64,000 nucleotides of DNA from Dryococelus australis (taxonomy: Eukaryota > Arthropoda > Insecta > Phasmatodea > Phasmatidae). Under the pieces are notes generated by a model, which saw only the letters and a list, made by a program, of their open reading frames with translations, ran no database searches and had not been told where the DNA came from. Position 1 is the stretch's first letter; the number at the start of each line of letters is the position of its first letter. The DNA lies in assembly GCA_029891345.1 (NCBI GenBank), contig CM057000.1:137190663-137254662 (forward strand), written 5' to 3'. Positions 58,220 through 64,000 of this stretch are shown here, piece after piece. The position numbers were made by a program, and so were the translations under genes.

Positions 58220-58293
<74 letters not shown>
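58220..58293. repeat. Microsatellite (TA)n
   Basis: An uninterrupted run of about 36 TA units. The minus-strand frame with alternating Ile and Tyr is an artefact of it. Confidence 0.97.
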
Positions 58294-58296
<3 letters not shown>

Positions 58297-59803
58297 GGCG
58301 GCTGCCAAGCCTTCGCCTGATAAGGGGTCGGTGCGATAAGATATTGCCTGTTTTTCGTGTTTTCTGTAACAATTAAACATTTGAGCAGATTTATTGGCTA
58401 AGGAATCTACATAATATATCTGAAACAAAGCTTTATAACAGAAACTCGTAAACGAACAAAAAATTACATAATAGCTAGATATGTAAAAATATATCCATAC
58501 AAACATGGGGATATTAAGATTCAGGCAACGTTAATGTATGTCAGTTCAAACATATAGTCAATTAAATCCATAAGATTGCTTAATTTACAAAATTAAGTTA
58601 ACTTTCATATTTCTCTACAAGCAATATGAATCATTGCAATTTGTCACTAAACAATTGGTATAGAAGCAAGTATTTGAAATTTATTAACTCTTAACGTTAC
58701 CAAAACGATTTAGTTTCGTTTAATTAAAAAAATAGATATTTATTGAGAAAACTAAGGGATGATTATGTAGCTATTTATAAACTGATTCGAAAAGAAGAAA
58801 CAGTTTTTTTTATTTTCAATGCGAAAATAGCTGCTATTTAAAATCCTTTAAATGGAGTTGTTTGGGGGAAATGTTACCCGAGGCTTGACAGACTTTTTGT
58901 CACAATTTCGAAATAGCCAAACAATTTCAGCACACTACAAATGTCTTTTACCCAAATCACGTATCAACTGGCGTACTATTCACCTTTTTCCCCGTGGGTT
59001 TTAGGGAATGGCAATCAGTTCAAGCGATGTGGCTATCGCCGTGTAAGTCAACTTCAAGCATAATACTCGCAAATTTTACTGTTAACTTACGCTTCGAAAC
59101 TCGACATTAACCAAAGTCCGTAGGTACACTGATATGTCTGATTTTTTTATTCCCGATTTATTTATTTTTTTTATAGATAATTGTTTTCACCATTAGAAAT
59201 GAAAAATAAATTTCTTCGCATTACAAGTTGTAACAAATTAAGTCTTATAGTCATGTTTGTGCCCTGGTTGAAGTGTTTAGTATATATGTGTAGCTCAAAG
59301 GTACTCCCTTATTTTATCTGCACACAAGAAATATTTTTTTGATTTTGCTTTGTCCTAGTTTGGTTTTTATTCCTGTCGTAGGGATTTTAATTTTCTCGTG
59401 TTACCTGCATTGCGTCAGTAGGACGTGTGTTTACTCTTAGTGTATTAATTTATTCCTTCATCTCTTGCAGTTATTTGTGAATATTTGAAGTGACTCTTAT
59501 TATTTACTTTTAAATATTATATTTTTTAATTTGCAATTCTGCACGTCTTTAGTTTGGGGTTGTTTTACATGGCAGCCATCGAGCAAATATTTTATCAATT
59601 AATTTGTCCCTTACCGAAGGGAGGAGGAAGTTACAAAAATATTCCATCATTTCATCTTGCATTGGGTTTGGTCTTACTTTGCGTATGAGATAACATGTAC
59701 AAATGCGGGGGGGGGGGGTGTTCATGGTTCCTGTCCTTTAGAGAATAGTTGGTTTTCGTATTTCATCTTGTTTTCATGAGACACGAAAACATGAGAAATT
59801 TTT
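58294..59803. other. Non-coding background
   Basis: AT-rich; nothing recognised apart from a poly-G run near 59.71 kb. Confidence 0.45.
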
Positions 59804-60118
59804 CAGATGATGTTACTTCATGTCAAATCTTGACGTGTTGCTGTGTGTGTTACCGTACACCTTCCCCGCTGGGAATTCCGGATGTAATGCATTTCTCTTA
59901 GGTTTTTTCAGATGATGTTACTTCATGTCAAATCTTGACGTGTTGCTGTGTGTGTTACCGCACACCTTCCCCGCTGGGAATTCCGGATGTAATGCATTTC
60001 TCTTAGGTTTTGTCAGATGATGTTACTTCATGTCAAATCTTGACGTGTTGCTGTGTGTGTTACCGCACACCTTCCCCGCTGGGAATTCCGGATGTAATGC
60101 ATTTCTCTTAGGTTTTTT
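59804..60118. repeat. Tandem triplication, 3 units of 105 bp
   Basis: Each unit begins CAGATGATGTTACTTCATGT and contains CTTGACGTGTTGCTGTGTGT, CACCTTCCCCGCTGGGAATT and GTAATGCATTTCTCTTAGG. Starts are at 59804, 59909 and 60014. Units differ at only a few positions (for example CCGTACACC against CCGCACACC), so the duplication is recent relative to its surroundings. 105 is a multiple of three, but there is no convincing protein through all units. Confidence 0.97.
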
Positions 60119-60988
60119 TTTCTCTATGTACCTTTCATTCACTTCAATGATATTTTCAATATTTTCAACAAATAATAAAATATCCTTATCTGAATTAAAA
60201 TGTTCAATTAATGCATGTTTTTGACGTATGTTTTTGCAGGGTTTATAACATTAACGTTTTGTACAAGGAGCTCAAAATCTCTGCATGCAGCTCTTCGTAA
60301 ACGGGTTCCTTTACTACCTGTGTTGTGTAATACGTTTTTTAATCAATATATTACATTTTGTTGGTATTCTATGGTAAAGGGTCTGTCTATTTAAGTCCAG
60401 TTTTCCAAAATAGTCTTATTCTGTCAGGGTTTGCAATTATTTATTTGTGCTGAGTTGTGTGTTCGCTCAGTTTTGTCTTTGACCTGTATTTTCTGACAGC
60501 AAATATACTAGATTCCATTCTTTCTGCGGTTCATCAAAATGATTCATATTTAGTTCTAAATTCCTTTTTTTAACGCCCTTTACTAATGGCCAATGCGCGA
60601 GCTGAGAGAAAGAAATATACATTTATGTATTTTACTTCTTGAACAATTTGTGAACAGCACATTAATAATTTGTTCTGCGTCCTGTCTAGCACTGACGTTT
60701 TTAAAATAAGTACCATAGTGAGTGGCTAGAGGGTGACTTCCGAGGATAGGTTGGATTTACGTATTTATGCAGCTGGAAGAACGGGAAGAATAGCGTATCG
60801 ACCAATGGTATATGTCTAACTGATAATTTTAATGTGACAGGATAAGAAAAGAATGGAATCACAAGTAATTCAATGTACAGTCAACATCGTTAGCCCTTTA
60901 AGTGAACTTTCTCACTAGTAATGAAGGTAACTTTAGAATGGGTATTATGAAAGTGCTGGCATAGCTATCACGCCCTAGCGGGTACATA
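60119..60988. other. Non-coding background
   Basis: Nothing recognised. Confidence 0.45.
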
Positions 60989-61359
60989 GACTGAGCATGA
61001 GGTAGACCGATATCACTGGCTGTGCACAATCAATCTCCGTGCCCGAACATTCTGCTTTTGTGTCGATACGGCTAGTAAAAACGGCGTGTATTGGATTGAG
61101 GTCAGAACACTGGTTTGTAAACAAGTGTTTTGAGGTGTTTTTATACTTCCTCTAACCAATCTGTGATGCAGTTTTATTATATTCAAATTAGTAAAGGTAT
61201 TTAATGTATAAAATAGTGCTTGCCATATCAATATTGAGATATAAACAAACAAGTTCATCATTGTTAACCATGCGACTTTGACAGTTGTGTGTGATTGGGA
61301 TAGGTCAGTGTTGGGTACATGCGCAGAAGACGAATAAGCGGTCTACCTCATCATTAGTC
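60989..61359. mobile_element. Family C inverted-repeat element, 371 bp
   Basis: Ends GACTGAGCATGAGGTAGACC and the inverse CGGTCTACCTCATCATTAGT-C, with TA on both sides (60987-60988, 61360-61361). The left 180 bp match 41871-42064. Non-coding. The TA target suggests Tc1/mariner-type mobilisation, as for families A and B, but the ends are unrelated in sequence. Confidence 0.75.
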
Positions 61360-61361
61360 TA

Positions 61362-62205
61362 CGAGCGGGCAGGACACTCACCTCGAAATCACCGGGATCA
61401 GGTGACAGCCCCTCGTCGTGTGTCCCATCGCCTTGGATTTTCATCGGAAATGCAGTTTCGAAAGAAGACAAAATATTACTCAGGAAGTGACGTGGAACAG
61501 TCAAGCAAATCGCTCGAGATATATACACGCTACAGAAATAAAAAACATGATATTATTGTTCGTAGGAAGAAACACTCCCATAAACAATGAATGTTAGTAG
61601 TCTTCATCGATGAACTGACAGTAAAAGAGGCGAAGTTTCAGCGAGTATATAAGATGAAAAGAACACCTTCTGCATACTTTTGAAGGACAAAAAAAAACTG
61701 AAAGATATTTTGAAGCAGTTTGGACCCTGCGCAAAGAACTAACAGACATTCGTACGAACGGGGTAGTTGCAATTTTCGAACAACAGAAAAGGTCGAAGGG
61801 GGGGGGGGGGGTTACAGAAAACGCTGTACGAAGCAGAAAGAGGCGGCCACATTCGTCACAGTGTAGCAGGGCATGGCATCATCAAAAACCTGTCTCAGGC
61901 AAATTTCGTCGTAATGTTACGTAACTATAATGGCACAGGTCGTACTTATCGACCATCACCTACGCATAAAGCTGATTCGTCTGGACAAAGATGATTGATT
62001 CGAAGAACTTAGGCCTAATTGACATCACGAAATCATTTGCGGAAATTTCGCGCGACGGTTTCTTCGTGGCCAAAGATTTTCAGATACTTGGTTAGCGGAT
62101 TATGCAATTTTTTTAGTTCCATGGTTTGACGAAGTAGAAAGAATCTATGTTTTTTTTTTTTTTTTTCTCAAGGCTTCTGTTCTGGGAACATCTTACAGGT
62201 TACTA
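61362..62205. other. Non-coding background
   Basis: No gene recognised. A plus-strand frame of about 100 codons overlapping the family C right end and extending to 61.59 kb is Lys/Arg/Ser-rich without a motif. A poly-G run lies near 61.80 kb and a poly-T run near 62.15 kb. Confidence 0.35.
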
Positions 62206-62631
62206 AAGGCTGTTCACGATAAAGTGAGCTCTTTTAAAATAAACTTTTGGAAAAAAGTCACTGCTTCTACCTACATATATTTTAACGGGTACACTGAGTG
62301 ACATGCGCCCAGTAAAGTTGGTCACGATGGAGGGAAAGTAGTTCCCTATCTCAACATCGAATTAAAAGTGTTAGGTAACCATTTGTGATAACTCAAATTA
62401 TTTCTTTCACTTTCTGTTTTTTTTTTAAATGCATCTAAGAGTAAAAATTCGCAGATTTGTAAAATATTTATTTTTCTATTAATTTTACAGTTTCGCTTGA
62501 CCGAAGCATGCATAAAGTGATGAGGTCCATGCCAGTGTTAATTTTACATAAGGCGGAAGAATACACAACGTACATACAATTAGATCTTACGCAGGGCTTT
62601 CAAAAGTGCCCAGTTTACCGTGAACAGCCCA
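62206..62631 (+). mobile_element. Family A element, full length
   Basis: Left end AAGGCTGTTCACGATAAAGT after TA (62204-62205); right end TTACCGTGAACAGCCCA before TA (62632-62633). The interior matches the family along its full 426 bp. Open frames on both strands across the right end are chance. Confidence 0.93.
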
Positions 62632-62633
62632 TA

Positions 62634-64000
62634 CTCAGTAAGACATGGCATTACATTTTGACATTGTACTCTGCTACACGTATCAGATATTCGAGAATGT
62701 GGAGGGCAGTAACCCATCTGGACCGGTCTGCTCCAAGGGAAATTATAATATTTAATGATTATTTTGGAACAACCTGGAGTCATGGCGAGTATCTGCAACT
62801 AGACAAAAGTCTTTAAAAAATATTTCTCTGTAAATCTGTGTGCCTCGAGTGCGTTACTCCATTTCATAGTTCGGAATCTCCCAATTTTCATACCTATAGC
62901 ATTCACCGTTGCTTCTATGTTGAAGAAACACATTTTAAAATTTTTATTTAATCAAGATGTTTCTAAAACTACGAAATAGCCGATTTGATGTCTAATTATG
63001 TGGTTTTCAGGACCATTTCGACTCTTGGGTCGTATATGCATGCAATCACAATAAAAGTGGCTGTTGAATGCGTGTTCTTGTTTCATATGTTTGTACGTAT
63101 AATAAGCTATCATAGCAAACGGAAGAAAATTGTTTAAAATCTCATTGCTATTGTAGGCACCTCTGTAATTATTTAAATTATAAACTTATATTTCACAACG
63201 CATTGTCAAAATAACAAGGAAAATGACATTTTAAAGTCTTTTGTGTGCTAAGAAATGTATTACGAATAATTAAAAAATTTACATCCGAAGAAAAATGCAA
63301 ATGTTGAATTTGGTAAGACAAAAAAAAAAAAAAAAAAAAAAAAAAACACCGTCATATAACCGTGTTACTATGGTGTAAGGCAACCTCGAACCATCTGCCA
63401 TAACGTATATATACAATAAATTATATTTGAAATTTTATGTTCGTATACTGCCATGTCTAATGCCATCAATGTAATTTTCCGAATGTTTTCGACTTCTTAT
63501 GAAGCTAATAGAGACTGAGAGGTGTTGATGTTTACTAATGGAAGAATAAATTGGGATGGCAAATGTTTCGTTGAAAGGGAAGGAAGCAATGTATATGTGA
63601 TGGTCCAATTTAGGAATGTTAAACTATTGATTAACATATTTTTACTGAAAAAATGCTGACATTTTAGAAAAACCAGTTTCAAAAAGTTTTTATTCATAAA
63701 TGCAAACTCGCTTAATATAAATTTGGGATTAATACTTTAAATAAATGTGAATAATGGCGGAATAATTAATATCCACTAACAGAAACATAGTTGTTAGCAC
63801 TCCATAAGTATACCTAGGGTTAAGGAATGTTCCCACCTAATTGCTTTGCCAGCGTCTAGAACACCTATTTTAACGTATACTACAAGTTTTTACCTGTAAA
63901 GATATTTGGTATTTGTTCCTTGCATAAAAATGTTTTATATGTAATTTATTTTAGTTATTCCGTTTGTATTAGCGTCAAAAGAGTTCTGATACTCACGGGC
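62634..64000. other. Non-coding background with a poly-A run
   Basis: AT-rich, with no gene recognised. A run of about 27 A lies at 63320-63346, possibly the tail of a retroposed sequence whose body I could not identify. Confidence 0.45.

Noticed and set aside
58216-58506. A minus-strand 96-codon frame ending in a long Tyr-Ile run
   Set aside because: The run is the TA microsatellite in translation, and the rest has no motif.

Overview
The window looks like repeat-rich, AT-rich eukaryotic DNA, most likely from an insect with a large genome. The grounds are tRNA-derived SINEs, non-LTR retrotransposon 3' ends, many small inverted-repeat elements flanked by TA, a decayed Tc1-like transposon and a Polinton/Maverick. 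I cannot name the species. No complete host gene is visible. At most there is one possible terminal exon on the minus strand near 16.75-17.10 kb, so the window is probably intergenic or lies inside a large intron.

Layout. 0-23.8 kb: background DNA with non-autonomous inverted-repeat elements (families A and B, a 566-bp element at 2.57 kb), two or three LINE 3' ends, SINE pieces, a possible LTR relic near 4.4-5.2 kb, and three tandem arrays (degenerate 15-20 bp at 10.5 kb, 9 x 20 bp at 14.3 kb, 7 x 62 bp at 21.5 kb). 23.79-36.20 kb: one fossil Polinton bounded by inverted repeats of about 390 bp. 36.2-64 kb: more background DNA with further family A, B and C elements, two SINE families, a Tc1 relic with both ends kept (49.46-50.03 kb), a 3 x 105 bp array (59.8 kb) and microsatellites.

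The Polinton is the main feature. Left to right it carries remnants of a protein-primed DNA polymerase B (+), an unassigned gene (-), a packaging ATPase (+), a BRO-N protein (+), a retroviral-type integrase with a chromodomain (-), a fibre-like repeat protein (-), an adenain-type cysteine protease (-), two small proteins (-), a phospholipase A2-like protein (-), a double-jelly-roll major capsid protein (+) and a small unassigned gene (+). In living relatives these gene types serve replication, integration, capsid building, maturation and genome packaging. This copy is broken throughout, with at least a few dozen breaks, and its two end repeats have diverged by roughly a quarter by eye, so it is an old insertion.

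The small elements of families A and B share a TA target and part of their inner sequence, so they appear to be subfamilies mobilised by one Tc1/mariner-type transposase. No source transposase for them is in the window.
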